A DNA stretch of 64,000 nucleotides, from positions 660,639 through 724,638 of the forward strand of contig CAVVAR010000005.1 of assembly GCA_963746315.1 (NCBI GenBank). The letters are read 5' to 3'. The stretch comes from Ga0077555 sp963746315 (GTDB lineage: Bacteria; Pseudomonadota; Alphaproteobacteria; Rhizobiales; Hyphomicrobiaceae). Within the stretch, counting starts at the first letter, position 1, and each line of letters starts with the position of its first letter. The position numbers and the translations under genes were made by a program. The notes beneath the pieces were generated by a model, which did not search any database, had not been told where the DNA came from, and saw only the letters and a list, made by a program, of their open reading frames with translations. This document shows, one piece after another, positions 36,604 to 45,975 of the stretch.

Positions 36604-37698
36604 TCAACCCTTCACCCACCCCTGCGCCACTGCCGCCTCGTGGCGGCAACGCTCGGGACCACCGAGCGTGTGGCGATCGAGGCTGATGCGCTTGTACCAG
36701 AGCTCGAGGCCCATCAATTCGGTGAAGCCCATGCCGCCGTGCATCTCGGTCGCCTTGGTCTGGACATGGCGGCCAACCTCGGCCAGATGCGCCTTGGCAT
36801 GGCATGCAGCGATGTGGGCCTCCTCGGGGATCGCGTCGTGGGCGTGGGCTGCGAACCAGACGAGGGCGCGGCACGGCTCGAGGTCGGTCGCCATCTCGGC
36901 CGCCATGTGCTTGACCGCCTGAAAGCTCGCGATGACACGGCCGAACTGCACTCGCTCGCCGGCGTAGGCGACGGCCTTGTCGAGCATCGCCTGTGATGCG
37001 CCGAGCGTGTCGGCGGCCAGCATCACGCGGCCGGCGTCGATGATGCGCCGCCGCGCTCCCGTCGGATCGTTAGAGGCATCGAGCCGCGCTGCTGCGGCGC
37101 CCGAGAGCTTCACTTGCCCGAGCGGGCGTGTGCGATCGAGGGTCGGCTTCACCTCGACGGCGACGCCCTCGGCGCCTACCTCGACGAGCGCCGCGGCTCC
37201 GTCCGGCATCAGTGTCAGCACGTGGGTCGCGCTCGCCAAATCGATCGCGCCATCGATCTCGCCCGTGAGGCCATCGTCATCGAGCCGAGCCTCGGCTGCG
37301 CCGGTCTGGCCGGTGCCGCCGGCAAACGCAACTGCGACGCGCATCTCACCGGATGCCATCCGCGGCAACCAGTCGGCCTGCTGCTCGGCGTTGGCGAGCA
37401 ACGTCACCGCGAGGGGGGCCATCACTGCTGCGCCGGAGAACGCGACTGGCGCGGCGTAGTAGCCGAGCGCTTCGGCTGCTACCGCCGCGTCGAGAAGTCC
37501 GAGGCCCGCGCCGCCATGCTCCTCTGGCACCATCAGACCCGCTATGCCGAGATCGGCCAAGGCGCGCCAGTGATTGTCCGAGTAGCCCCCGGCATCCTTT
37601 GCAAGTGTTTTCAGCCTGTCGAGGGTGAGCTCGCGCGCGAGGTAGCCGCGAAGGCTCTCGTCCAGGAGGCGTTGCTCCTCGGTCAGGGCAAATTCCAT
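36604..37698 (-). CDS. Acyl-CoA dehydrogenase, small subunit-like
   Basis: The protein is 364 aa. The N-terminal alpha domain (FALTEEQRLLDESLRGYLAREL), GLMVPEEHGGAGLGLLDAAVAAEALG and the C-terminal GGMGFTELMGLELWYKRI region are clear. It lacks an obvious catalytic Glu in the usual short-chain ACAD position, as in the non-catalytic partners of heteromeric acyl-CoA dehydrogenases (FadE-type pairs acting on steroid or cyclic acyl-CoAs); that pairing is inference. It follows the second ACAD gene by 4 bp. Confidence 0.85.
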   Translation of the reverse strand: MEFALTEEQRLLDESLRGYLARELTLDRLKTLAKDAGGYSDNHWRALADLGIAGLMVPEEHGGAGLGLLDAAVAAEALGYYAAPVAFSGAAVMAPLAVTLLANAEQQADWLPRMASGEMRVAVAFAGGTGQTGAAEARLDDDGLTGEIDGAIDLASATHVLTLMPDGAAALVEVGAEGVAVEVKPTLDRTRPLGQVKLSGAAAARLDASNDPTGARRRIIDAGRVMLAADTLGASQAMLDKAVAYAGERVQFGRVIASFQAVKHMAAEMATDLEPCRALVWFAAHAHDAIPEEAHIAACHAKAHLAEVGRHVQTKATEMHGGMGFTELMGLELWYKRISLDRHTLGGPERCRHEAAVAQGWVKG

Positions 37699-37702
37699 GG
37701 TG

Positions 37703-38929
37703 TCAGCTCTTCGTTGTGGTTTGCGGTGCCGCTTTCGGCTCGCGTGGCATACCGAGGCCCCGCTCGGAGATGATGTTCTTCTGGATCTGGCTAGAGCCGC
37801 CGCCGATGATCAGCCCGAGGTCGTACATGTGGTCGGTGTGCCAAGCCGTAGCGTCATCGTCGGTGCCGCCATCCACGTCGTCGTGGGGATCGAAGGCGAG
37901 ACCGGCGGCGCCATAGACGTCCACGGCCAGCGCGGACAGCCGGTAGCCCATCTCGGTGCCGTAGAGCTTGACGACGAGGCGTTTCAGGCCGGAGTCGACG
38001 CCTTTTGCGGCCTCGGTCAGCAACCGCATCTGGTGGTACTTCGAGGCCATCACCTCGCCCTGCAGGCGGACCAGACGATCGCGCCATTCGGGCCTATCGA
38101 TCAAGCGCTCGCCGTCGATCCGGGTCGTCTCCATCAGCTCGCGGATGCGGTGGACGCGATGAATGAACTTGTTTGCGTCCCCGAGCATCATGCGCTCGTA
38201 CTTGAGGGTGGTGTTGGCGACCGCCCAGCCGTCGCCGCGGCCCATGACGATCTGGTGGGCGGGCACGCGGACATCGGTGAAGAAGACCTCGTTGAACGTC
38301 GCCTTCCCGGTCATCGTGCGTAGCGGACGCACCTCGATGCCAGGCGTGCGCATGGAGAGCAGCAGGTAGGACAGGCCCTGGTGCTTCGGCTTGTCGGGCT
38401 CGGTGCGGCAGAGCAGGAACATCCAGTCGGAATAGTGGGCGGACGACGTCCAGATCTTCTGGCCGTTGACGACGAAGTGGTCGCCATCGAGCACGGCCTT
38501 GGTCTGGACATTGGCGAGATCGGAGCCGGCGCCCGGCTCCGAGTAACCCTGGCACCAGATGATCTCGCCGCGAATGGTCGGCCGGATGAACTGCTCGCGC
38601 TGAGCTTCTGTGCCGACCTCGAGCAGTGTAGGGACGAGCATCGAGATGCCCTGGCTCGCGATGCCGGCCGCAATGCCCGCCTTGGAGAACTCCTCGGCGA
38701 TGATGGCGGCCTCCATCACATCCGGCTCGGCTCCGAAGCCGCCGTACCGCTGGGGAATGGTGCGGGCGGCGTAGCCTCTCTCGACGAGCAGGCACTGCCA
38801 TGCGAGCAGCTTCGTGTCGGGTTTGCGGCGGGCGCCTATGGCCTTCGGCGCTACGTCCCTGTGCTCGGCGACGAAGGCGCGCACCTCGCTCTGCAGCGCG
38901 CGGTATTTCTCGGAGTAGCTGAGGTCCAT
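37703..38929 (-). CDS. Acyl-CoA dehydrogenase
   Basis: The protein is 408 aa. Landmarks are YAARTIPQRYGGFGAEPDV, CQGYSEPGAGSDLANVQTKAVLDGDHFVVNGQKIWTS (flavin-binding loop and strand, split), FNEVFFTDVRVPAHQIVMG and C-terminal GLIIGGGSSQIQKNIISERGLGMP. The last motif is typical of ACADs with a Gly-rich tail. It oxidises an acyl-CoA to the enoyl-CoA, passing electrons to ETF. The ATG at 38929 has GGAG 7 bases upstream; a longer frame to 39085 would overlap the next gene. It probably forms a heteromer with the adjacent small ACAD. Confidence 0.88.
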   Translation of the reverse strand: MDLSYSEKYRALQSEVRAFVAEHRDVAPKAIGARRKPDTKLLAWQCLLVERGYAARTIPQRYGGFGAEPDVMEAAIIAEEFSKAGIAAGIASQGISMLVPTLLEVGTEAQREQFIRPTIRGEIIWCQGYSEPGAGSDLANVQTKAVLDGDHFVVNGQKIWTSSAHYSDWMFLLCRTEPDKPKHQGLSYLLLSMRTPGIEVRPLRTMTGKATFNEVFFTDVRVPAHQIVMGRGDGWAVANTTLKYERMMLGDANKFIHRVHRIRELMETTRIDGERLIDRPEWRDRLVRLQGEVMASKYHQMRLLTEAAKGVDSGLKRLVVKLYGTEMGYRLSALAVDVYGAAGLAFDPHDDVDGGTDDDATAWHTDHMYDLGLIIGGGSSQIQKNIISERGLGMPREPKAAPQTTTKS

Positions 38930-39041
38930 ATGTGTCTCCGGCAGCGCGGGTTGGCCCTGTCGCTGCCAGGATAGCGTTCGCTTCAGCGCGATCACAAGCG
39001 AGGATCCGCGCGGACACGCGTTGGCCGTGCCGGGGTTGCCA

Positions 39042-40415
39042 TCAATACTTCTGGCTGGCACCGAAGCTGTTGCCGTCGGTCGCACGCTGGGTTTTACGCG
39101 CCTTCGACCATCCTTCGGCGCTTTGGGCAGCCGGTGCAGCGGCGGCCTCGCTCGCTTTCAGCTCGTTGGCGAGTGGGGCATAGTCCTTATTGCTATCGAA
39201 TGCGCTCTGCTGCTTGCGCAGATAGTCGGCATTCGCCTTGAACTTCTCCCGTGCTTCCTCCAGCCGTCCCGCGTCGCGCAGCCTGACGGCTTCCTGGCGT
39301 GCCTCGCGCGAGAGCAAGGTGGTCACGTCGCGCATGACGATAGCATTGATGCTCTTTTCGACCGCTGTCCTGTCGTTGTCGAAGCGGGCGATCGCGTTGC
39401 TCCGGGCGCTGGCGCGCGTACCGCCTCGCGTGTCGGTATAGGCGACCTCGATCTCGGCAATCGTGGCCTCGCCATGAGTGGTGGCCGGTGCGATCTCGAC
39501 CTCGGCCAGCAGAACCTGCTCGACGCCACCGTACAGTGCACCGACGCGGTAGACGATGCGGTCGGTCTCGATCCGGGCCTCCCGGCCGAGAGACCGCAGC
39601 GGCCGTATGCCATCCTTCACCTTGATGATGATCTCGGCCTCCTGGCCGATGGTTCCGGCGACGTCGTCGAACTCGCGAGCCAGGAACGATGCAAGATCCG
39701 CGCTCTCCTGGACGAAGACGTGACCGCCGTCGGCGCTTCTCGCCAAGCCGGCCATCAGGTCCTCGTTGTAGCCGGTCCCGAGGCCGATCGTCGAAACCGT
39801 GATGCCTTCGCTCGCCAGCTCGCGTCCGAGGCTTTCGAAATCCCTGGGTTTCGATGGGCCGACGTTGGCGAGACCATCCGAAATGAGCACGATGCGATTG
39901 ACGCGATCCTTCGACTTGAACTTGCGGACCTCGTTGGCGCCCGCGAGCAATGCAGCGTGGATCGCGGTTGAGCCGCGCGGGGAGAGCCGGGAGATGCGCG
40001 CCTTGACGTCGGAGGGGCTGAGGACCTTGGTTGCCGGCACGTCGACCTCGACGCGGTCGTCGTAGCTGACGACGGCGAGGATGTCGTCGGAGCCCAGGCG
40101 ATCGACGGCCATCTCGGCTGCGCGGCGAGCGTTGGCCATGCGTCCTTGCGACGACATCGAGCCAGAGCGATCGATGACCAGTGCGACGTTCATGACGGCT
40201 CGATGGGCGTCCTTGCGGCGCACGGGCGTAACGGCGACGCGCAGGTAGGCTTTCTGGGTCTCGCCGGCGAGAAAGAGGCCGTGGTCCAGATCTGCCTTGA
40301 TGGCAACGGGGGGCGTCGTGGAGGCGAACCCGGCATCGCCTCCCGCGATCGCTGCGACGGAGGCGCCAAGGGCCAGGATGAATTTCCGAGCGAGCCTGCG
40401 AGAATGCGCGATCAT
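39042..40415 (-). CDS. Exported von Willebrand factor A (VWA) domain protein
   Basis: The protein is 457 aa with a signal peptide (ARKFILALGASVAAIAGGDAGFAS). The VWA domain has the MIDAS motif DRSGSMS at residues 82-88 and continues with RGSTAIHAALLAGANEV and NRIVLISDGLANVGP. The C-terminus has helices with a charged coiled-coil look (AVRLRDAGRLEEAREKFKANADYLRKQQ, in two turns). It is likely periplasmic and binds a protein partner through Mg2+. The ATG at 40415 has AGAGG upstream. It lies between the ACAD and CYTH genes. Confidence 0.85.
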   Translation of the reverse strand: MIAHSRRLARKFILALGASVAAIAGGDAGFASTTPPVAIKADLDHGLFLAGETQKAYLRVAVTPVRRKDAHRAVMNVALVIDRSGSMSSQGRMANARRAAEMAVDRLGSDDILAVVSYDDRVEVDVPATKVLSPSDVKARISRLSPRGSTAIHAALLAGANEVRKFKSKDRVNRIVLISDGLANVGPSKPRDFESLGRELASEGITVSTIGLGTGYNEDLMAGLARSADGGHVFVQESADLASFLAREFDDVAGTIGQEAEIIIKVKDGIRPLRSLGREARIETDRIVYRVGALYGGVEQVLLAEVEIAPATTHGEATIAEIEVAYTDTRGGTRASARSNAIARFDNDRTAVEKSINAIVMRDVTTLLSREARQEAVRLRDAGRLEEAREKFKANADYLRKQQSAFDSNKDYAPLANELKASEAAAAPAAQSAEGWSKARKTQRATDGNSFGASQKY

Positions 40416-40544
40416 TCGTCGAACCTCTTTTGTGCAAACTGCAACACATTCGATGACATGCCACACATTCCCGTCGCCGGATGGCGTGGTAGTGGACAAG
40501 AGATGGCCAAGTCGAGGTCGGATTGAGGCGCTGGTGTGGGACAG

Positions 40545-41042
40545 TCAGCAAGGCGACCGTGTCAACGTGCGACGACCCAGGCGGAGTAGGGGAGGCGGGC
40601 GAGACTTCGCGTTCTGATAGCGAGAATCGTCCGTCACCTCGTCACCGATCCAGTCCGGGAGGCTCACCGCCTGGTCCTCCGCGGCGAGTTCGATCTCCGC
40701 GATCACGAGTCCGCCATTCTCGCCAGAGAAGACGTCCACCTCCCAGCAGAGGCAGCCCATGGGCACGAGATGGCGGACCTTCTCGACGACATGACCCTGC
40801 GCCAAGGGCGCCATGGCATCGGCATCGTCGACGGAAATGGCGTACTCGAATTCCGAGCGCCGAAGGCCGGCAGCCGCCGATTTGATCGTCAACCAAGCCT
40901 GCGCCGCGTCTGTGACGCGGACGCGGATGGTGGCCCTTTTTTCCTCGCACAAATAGAACTGGCGGATGCGGCGGGAGGCCGCCACGGCCGATCGCCAACT
41001 GTCATTCCTGACCAGAAACTTGCGCTCGATCTCGATCGCCAC
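40545..41042 (-). CDS. CYTH domain protein (triphosphate tunnel metalloenzyme-like)
   Basis: The protein is 165 aa. The hallmark EIERKFLV at the N-terminus gives the ExExK motif of the tunnel fold. Alternating charged strands follow, including ATIRVRVTDAAQAWLTIKS and the paired FEYAISVDDAD and GGLVIAEIELAAED. Bacterial members hydrolyse tripolyphosphate or thiamine triphosphate. The GTG at 41042 lies 6 bases after GGAG; the frame extends upstream to 41141 but adds an unrelated region. There is no adjacent CHAD domain. Confidence 0.85.
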   Translation of the reverse strand: MAIEIERKFLVRNDSWRSAVAASRRIRQFYLCEEKRATIRVRVTDAAQAWLTIKSAAAGLRRSEFEYAISVDDADAMAPLAQGHVVEKVRHLVPMGCLCWEVDVFSGENGGLVIAEIELAAEDQAVSLPDWIGDEVTDDSRYQNAKSRPPPLLRLGRRTLTRSPC

Positions 41043-41271
41043 AGCATGCTCCGAAGACGGCTTCGGGATGATCAACGTAATGGTTTTTCCCGCGCTCCGC
41101 GAGGGCCAGAAGTCGGTTCCGGGCAAGTGTCGCTCACCCAATCCGAAAGCGCCAAGCCTGCCCGAGCGAGCGGGGGGGCGAAGGGCGCTCCACTTGCGCA
41201 GGACTTGACGTCGGCTCCGTGGTGGGGCAACTCCGGTGAGTGGTCGAAAGGTCCGAGCGCCTTGTCGACGA

Positions 41272-41348
41272 GGTCCCGTAGCTCAGCCGGATAGAGCACC
41301 AGATTCCTAATCTGGGGGTCGCAGGTTCGAATCCTGCCGGGATCGCCA
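41272..41348 (+). tRNA. tRNA-Arg (anticodon CCT)
   Basis: A complete 77-nt cloverleaf. The acceptor strands GGTCCCG and CGGGATC pair with one G-U. The D arm (GCTC...GAGC), the anticodon stem CCAGA/TCTGG with loop TTCCTAA (anticodon CCT) and the T arm GCAGG-TTCGAAT-CCTGC all fit. The discriminator is G and CCA is encoded. CCT reads the AGG arginine codon. Confidence 0.95.
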
Positions 41349-41827
41349 ATGAAATCAATATATTGGCCCAAATCTGAAGTTATCGACGATCCGAAGAGTT
41401 CAGGCCGCTGTCCACCCGCTGGCCAATACGATGGATGACACGAGCGGTTGGCCTCCATGGTTGGTCCTTTCCGAGTAGCCGCTAAATTGATCAACACTAG
41501 TCACTCCCCCGCGACCTGCGCGATCGGCCGGCCGCCCTGGGTTGCCGCGATCGCCACTTTGGGCCTTGAACAGCGACGACCGACTCCGGTGCTTGAGCTG
41601 GCACCACAATTTCGAACGGTAGGAGCGTCTGCCTGACAACGGGCGCGGTGGCGCCTGCGAACCACAAGCTAACGGCCGAAGCGGCAACGCTCAGCCGTTC
41701 CTTCTCGCAAACGAGCTGCATGACGTATGCGTGACGACTGTTCGCGCCCCTTTCCCTCATGCGGACTCAAGTCGGTTGCGGCCGCCTGATAGTGGATCCT
41801 CCGCGCCGAGCACCCTGGGCAACGCGG
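41349..41827. other. Region downstream of the tRNA without a clear gene
   Basis: About 480 bp. A minus-strand frame at 41497-41760 encodes a hydrophobic start (VAASAVSLWFAGATAP) but has no supporting motif or Shine-Dalgarno, so I do not call it. I see no repeat of the tRNA 3' end further along the window. Confidence 0.5.
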
Positions 41828-43525
41828 TCACCGCAATGGATCTCTACCTCCAATCGCCACGACTTGGCTCGACGCTTGCCTCTTCGGGAACCCCGCCCTG
41901 CGCAGACCGTTGAGTAGCAAATTCATGTGCTCCTCCTTCTGGAATGGGCGGTTCTCACCACGAAAAAGGCTGTCGATAAAGTCCGGCGCCCAACTCATCA
42001 GTTCATTCAAATGGGTCTCCATCAACTCACGCCGGCCATTTTCTGCGGCATATGAGATCATCATTGCGCGGCGGATGGGTGCCGATGGAAGCATATTTAT
42101 CGCCTTCTCAGCCCATTCCTCGAACTCCGAATTGCTCCTCTCGATGAAGGCGCACATGGCCAGAGCAAGGTACGAGATGTGCATTCTCGGATCCATAGGA
42201 CTGAGCCGGATGGCAAGGAGTGCGTGTCGTTTTGCATTCTCGAAATCTCCTGCTCCTGCCTCGCACCAAGACCAATATCTCAAGACGAGCAAATCGTTCG
42301 GGTTCATCGAATGCGCAATCCGGTAGTCCCTGCTTGCATCATCGAAGCGAGCCAACTGAAACCGCGCCCTCGCCAAATGATAGTAAGCCATATACGAGTT
42401 CGGAAAGTGGAGAAGGTATTCTTTTGCCCATCGCTCCGAGATGACATTTGCATCGGATGGATCGGTGCCCCACCTGAACAGGCCCTTGGAGGCATAGCCA
42501 TCGCAGAGCGTCTGGTATGCGATGGCACACTTGGGATCCAACTTAACGGAGGTCTTGGCCAATTCGATGATTTCATCAACCTTTGACGGATCTTTGACCC
42601 GGAAAGCCTCTCCCCATATCGCCTGTGCGTGCCACGCAATTTGGTGAGCAGAGTTGATGTCAAATGGTACTCTAACTGCCTGATCCAGGTGACCGGTCCT
42701 GACCTTGTAGGCCACATTGCCGGCAACCTGGCCAGCAACCCGCTCCTGCAGCCCGAAGACGTCCTCCAGGGTGCCGTCGTATCTCTCGCTCCATACGCGA
42801 CGCCCTTCATATGCACTGAAGAGCTGCGTCGTTATCCGGACGCGTTGCCCGGACTTCCGAACGCTACCTTCGAGGACAAATTGGGAGCATAGCTCTCGAG
42901 CAACAGCGTCCGCGGTCATATCTCGCGATTTGTACTTCAAGGTTGTGGTACTTGATACGACAAACAGGTCCTCAAAGCGCGACATGTCGGTGATCAGATC
43001 CTCGGCTATCCCGTCTGCAAAGTGCCCGTCCTCCGGATCGCCGCTCAAATTCGCAAAGGGCATCACCGCAATCGACGGTCTGTCAGGGATCATGAGGGCG
43101 GTCGCGGGTGCAGCATCGGCACGCGACGGTGTTGTTTGACTTGCCATCACGGAGGCAGCCCGGTCGGCACCGTCAGGGCGGGCGCCATCGCTGTTCGTGG
43201 GATCGGATAGCCTCACGCCCTCAGTTGCCGCGACCGGCACCTCGAAGCGAAAGCCGCGGCCGTGCACCGTCTTGATGAACCTCTTCGTCGTGCCGTCGTC
43301 GCCAAGGGCACGCCGCGCGGCATTGATCCGTGTCGAAATGGCCGAATCCGAGACGGCTCGGCCGTGCCAGACGCCGTCGACTATGTCCTCCCTCGAGAGG
43401 ATGCGGCCAGGACGCGATGCCAAGAACACGATCAGATCGAAGACCTGCGGTTCGATCTTCACTGGCTGGCCGTTCCTGCGCAGCTCGGCTGCATCCACGT
43501 CGATGTCGAACTCCGCGAACCTCAC
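41828..43525 (-). CDS. Winged-helix DNA-binding / TolB-like / TPR regulator
   Basis: The protein is 565 aa. The OmpR-type winged helix is at about residues 1-90 (PQVFDLIVFLASRPGRILS, EDIVDGVWHGRAVSDSAIST, RFIKTVHGRGFRFEVP). The TolB-like domain follows (IAVMPFANLSGDPEDGHFADGIAEDLITDMSRF, over two strands and a helix), then TPR repeats. The GTG at 43525 has GAGGAGG 6 bases upstream; the frame extends to 43561. It diverges from the covalent flavin oxidase gene and probably controls it. Its architecture is the same as the regulator at 1549-3117. Confidence 0.85.
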   Translation of the reverse strand: MRFAEFDIDVDAAELRRNGQPVKIEPQVFDLIVFLASRPGRILSREDIVDGVWHGRAVSDSAISTRINAARRALGDDGTTKRFIKTVHGRGFRFEVPVAATEGVRLSDPTNSDGARPDGADRAASVMASQTTPSRADAAPATALMIPDRPSIAVMPFANLSGDPEDGHFADGIAEDLITDMSRFEDLFVVSSTTTLKYKSRDMTADAVARELCSQFVLEGSVRKSGQRVRITTQLFSAYEGRRVWSERYDGTLEDVFGLQERVAGQVAGNVAYKVRTGHLDQAVRVPFDINSAHQIAWHAQAIWGEAFRVKDPSKVDEIIELAKTSVKLDPKCAIAYQTLCDGYASKGLFRWGTDPSDANVISERWAKEYLLHFPNSYMAYYHLARARFQLARFDDASRDYRIAHSMNPNDLLVLRYWSWCEAGAGDFENAKRHALLAIRLSPMDPRMHISYLALAMCAFIERSNSEFEEWAEKAINMLPSAPIRRAMMISYAAENGRRELMETHLNELMSWAPDFIDSLFRGENRPFQKEEHMNLLLNGLRRAGFPKRQASSQVVAIGGRDPLR

Positions 43526-43675
43526 GGATTCCTCCTCAACCTTTCCCGGCCCGCCGAACACGTTGCGAAGCGTAGCTCAAAATTGAAGAGATCTGGACAA
43601 ATTCTGAAGGCTATCTTCAAGCTAGCCGCTCGTCGCGATGCCAGTCTCGGAGTTCATCAACGCGATGAGGTCCCC

Positions 43676-45058
43676 ATGCTATCCGAAGCCATTGCCACGC
43701 TGAAACAATCACTCAGAGGCCCCATCATCACGCGGGAGGACGGCCAGTACGACGAGGCGCGGGCGCTCTACAACGGCATGATCGACAAGCGACCGCTGCT
43801 CATCGCCAAGTGCGCCGACGTCACCGACGTCATGATTGCCGTCGCCTTTGGCAGAGACAACGGGCTGCGCATGGCCGTTCGCGGGGGCGGCCACAACGGA
43901 CCGGGGCTCGGCAGTGTCACCGATGGTCTCGTCATCGACATGGCAGCCGTGAATGGCGTTCGCGTCGACCCAAGGACCCGCACGGCGTGTGTCGGTGCGG
44001 GTTGCACGCAAGGCGACGTCGATCACGCGACGCATGCTTTCGGCCTGGCCGTTCCAGCCGGCATCATTTCGACCACGGGCATAGCGGGTCTTACGCTATC
44101 CGGCGGTCACGGCTACCTAACGCGCAAGCACGGCCTCACCATCGACAACCTGCTCGAGGCCGACGTGGTGCTCGCGGACGGCACGTTCGTCACGGCAAGC
44201 AAGGACGACAGCGCCGACCTCCTCTGGGCCCTGCGCGGCGGCGGCGGCAATTTCGGTGTCGTCACCAGCTTCAAGTTCCAGCTTCACCCTGTCAGCACGG
44301 TGTTCGCCGGTCCGATCGCGTTCGACCAGAAGCACGCGCGCACGATCATGCAGCGCTTCCGGGAGTTCCTGCCGACGGCAACAGAGGATCTCGGCATCTT
44401 CCTCGGCTTGAAGACCGTGCTCTCCTGCGACCCCTTCCCAAAAGAGCATTGGGGCAAACGCATATGCTTGCTCATGTCCTGCTTCAACGGCTCCGAGGGC
44501 GACGGCAAGAAGGCCCTCGAACCCTTGTTGAAAGCGCTGCCTGAGCCCTGGTTCAATTGGATGAGCATGATGCCCTATCCGAGCGTGCAGGCCATGTTCG
44601 ACGGTCTCTATCCGAAGGGCATGCAGTGGTACTGGCGCGGAGATTTCGTCAAGACGCTGCCCGAAGCCGCCATCGAAGCGCACCTCGAGCAGGCAGCCAA
44701 GGCGCCGACCGAATTGTCACTGATGCATCTCTATCCGATCGACGGCGCCGTGCATCGTCACGGGAAGGGCGACACGGCCTGGAACTGCCGCGACGCCACG
44801 TTCTCGATGGTCATTGCGGGCATCGATCCCGACGCGCGAAAGGCCGAAGCCGTGACGCAGTGGACCAAGGCCTACTGGGACGCGGTGCACCCCTTCAACC
44901 TTGGCGGTGCCTATCCAAACTTCATGATGGACGACGAGGGCGATGCGCGGCTCAAGGCCACCTTTGGCGAAAATTACGCCCGGCTGGCCGCCGTGAAGAA
45001 GAAGTACGACCCGACGAACCTGTTCAGGGTCAACCAGAACATCAACCCGGCGGCTTGA
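43676..45058 (+). CDS. FAD-linked oxidase with BBE domain (covalent flavin)
   Basis: The protein is 460 aa. The FAD-binding type 4 domain contains AVRGGGHNGPGLG, where His73 is the expected covalent FAD attachment residue. GAGCTQGDVDHATHAFGLAVPAG and TLSGGHGYLTRKHGL follow. The C-terminal BBE domain ends with KKKYDPTNLFRVNQNI. Relatives include berberine bridge enzyme and 6-hydroxynicotine oxidase. The substrate is unknown. The ATG at 43676 has GAGG 5 bases upstream. It diverges from the winged-helix/TPR regulator gene (150 bp between starts). Confidence 0.88.
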   Translation: MLSEAIATLKQSLRGPIITREDGQYDEARALYNGMIDKRPLLIAKCADVTDVMIAVAFGRDNGLRMAVRGGGHNGPGLGSVTDGLVIDMAAVNGVRVDPRTRTACVGAGCTQGDVDHATHAFGLAVPAGIISTTGIAGLTLSGGHGYLTRKHGLTIDNLLEADVVLADGTFVTASKDDSADLLWALRGGGGNFGVVTSFKFQLHPVSTVFAGPIAFDQKHARTIMQRFREFLPTATEDLGIFLGLKTVLSCDPFPKEHWGKRICLLMSCFNGSEGDGKKALEPLLKALPEPWFNWMSMMPYPSVQAMFDGLYPKGMQWYWRGDFVKTLPEAAIEAHLEQAAKAPTELSLMHLYPIDGAVHRHGKGDTAWNCRDATFSMVIAGIDPDARKAEAVTQWTKAYWDAVHPFNLGGAYPNFMMDDEGDARLKATFGENYARLAAVKKKYDPTNLFRVNQNINPAA

Positions 45059-45418
45059 CCGTCGCGCGAGCTAATAGAACGAATGTAGTCAGTTGGGCGG
45101 AGGGCTTACTTCCGTCCAACAAACGCGTTACGACTGCTCCTGAGAAAAGCTGAAGTCACAGCAGACGAAAGGAACAAAAACGCACTGGGTCGGGTGCCCG
45201 CTTGAACGCATGGGTGCATTTCTCACACTGACCACTCGGAACCTGCCGATCGTGGCACGGATGGCGAACGCTGACGCGATGGGATCGGTACCGACCGTCG
45301 GTGCCGATTCTCCCTCGGGCCAAAAGGGTGAGTGGTCCCCCTCTTGCGCGCGCCGCAGTGGCTGTGCGGTAATGCCAAAGCAGGCCCCGACAGTGCCCCT
45401 GTTGGGCTAGCGCTTCTT

Positions 45419-45452
45419 AGGGCGCGTCTGCCTCCCACGGGCGCGCCCTTTT
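45419..45452 (+). terminator. Candidate intrinsic terminator downstream of the flavin oxidase gene
   Basis: AGGGCGCG (45419-45426) pairs with CGCGCCCT (45442-45449) across a 15-base loop, and T residues run to 45452. It reads on the plus strand, some 360 bases after the oxidase stop. The intervening 45059-45418 shows no gene. Confidence 0.55.
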
Positions 45453-45718
45453 CAGCGCCGCCGCGTTACAGCCGGGTTTTCGATTTGTAGGAAGCTGGCA
45501 CGCGCACCGCACTTGGCGCACACCAGCCGACGCTCGATCTCCAGGTGAGGGGTGGTCATCGGCACGCCAACGCGCTTCGCGACCTCGGCCGGCGTCATGG
45601 CCTCACCGGCGTGCCAGCACTTTCGACATGTGGGCTTCAACCGGAAGTCCTCGCGCTCATGATCGGCCAGCGTGGCTGGTGACCCGGTGTATTGAGCGCG
45701 AGATCGTTGATCGGTCAT
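45452..45718 (-). CDS. Small zinc-ribbon-like protein
   Basis: The protein is 88 aa. Two CxxC pairs, CRKC (in KPTCRKCWHAGE) and CAKC (in RLVCAKCGARAS), are about 37 residues apart and could bind zinc. A helix (TPAEVAKRVGVP) lies between them. The family is not recognised. The ATG at 45718 is chosen because the frame further upstream (to 45922) is unlike a protein. It lies antisense to no called gene. Confidence 0.5.
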   Translation of the reverse strand: MTDQRSRAQYTGSPATLADHEREDFRLKPTCRKCWHAGEAMTPAEVAKRVGVPMTTPHLEIERRLVCAKCGARASFLQIENPAVTRRR

Positions 45719-45975
45719 TTCGGCAGATCTCTCCACATCGCCATGGACAACGGGCCGGCCCCCTTGCGTATCGCCGGGGCGGTTCAAAGCGGGGTCCGAG
45801 TAGCAACGAGTAACCCGGCAGCGCTCAACGCGCCGAAAAGCCACCTCGCGCCAGTCGCGCGACCGAGAGTCCCGAGTTTGTCCGCGTTCGCATGGTTTCG
45901 CGCACAATTCCAGAGCTGCCAACGCAATGGATTGGCAGCTTTCGCAGAGTGGGAATAGCCGGCATAGTTGACGAC

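Noticed and set aside
41497..41760. 87-aa minus-strand frame downstream of the tRNA
   Set aside because: It has a hydrophobic start but no family motif or Shine-Dalgarno.
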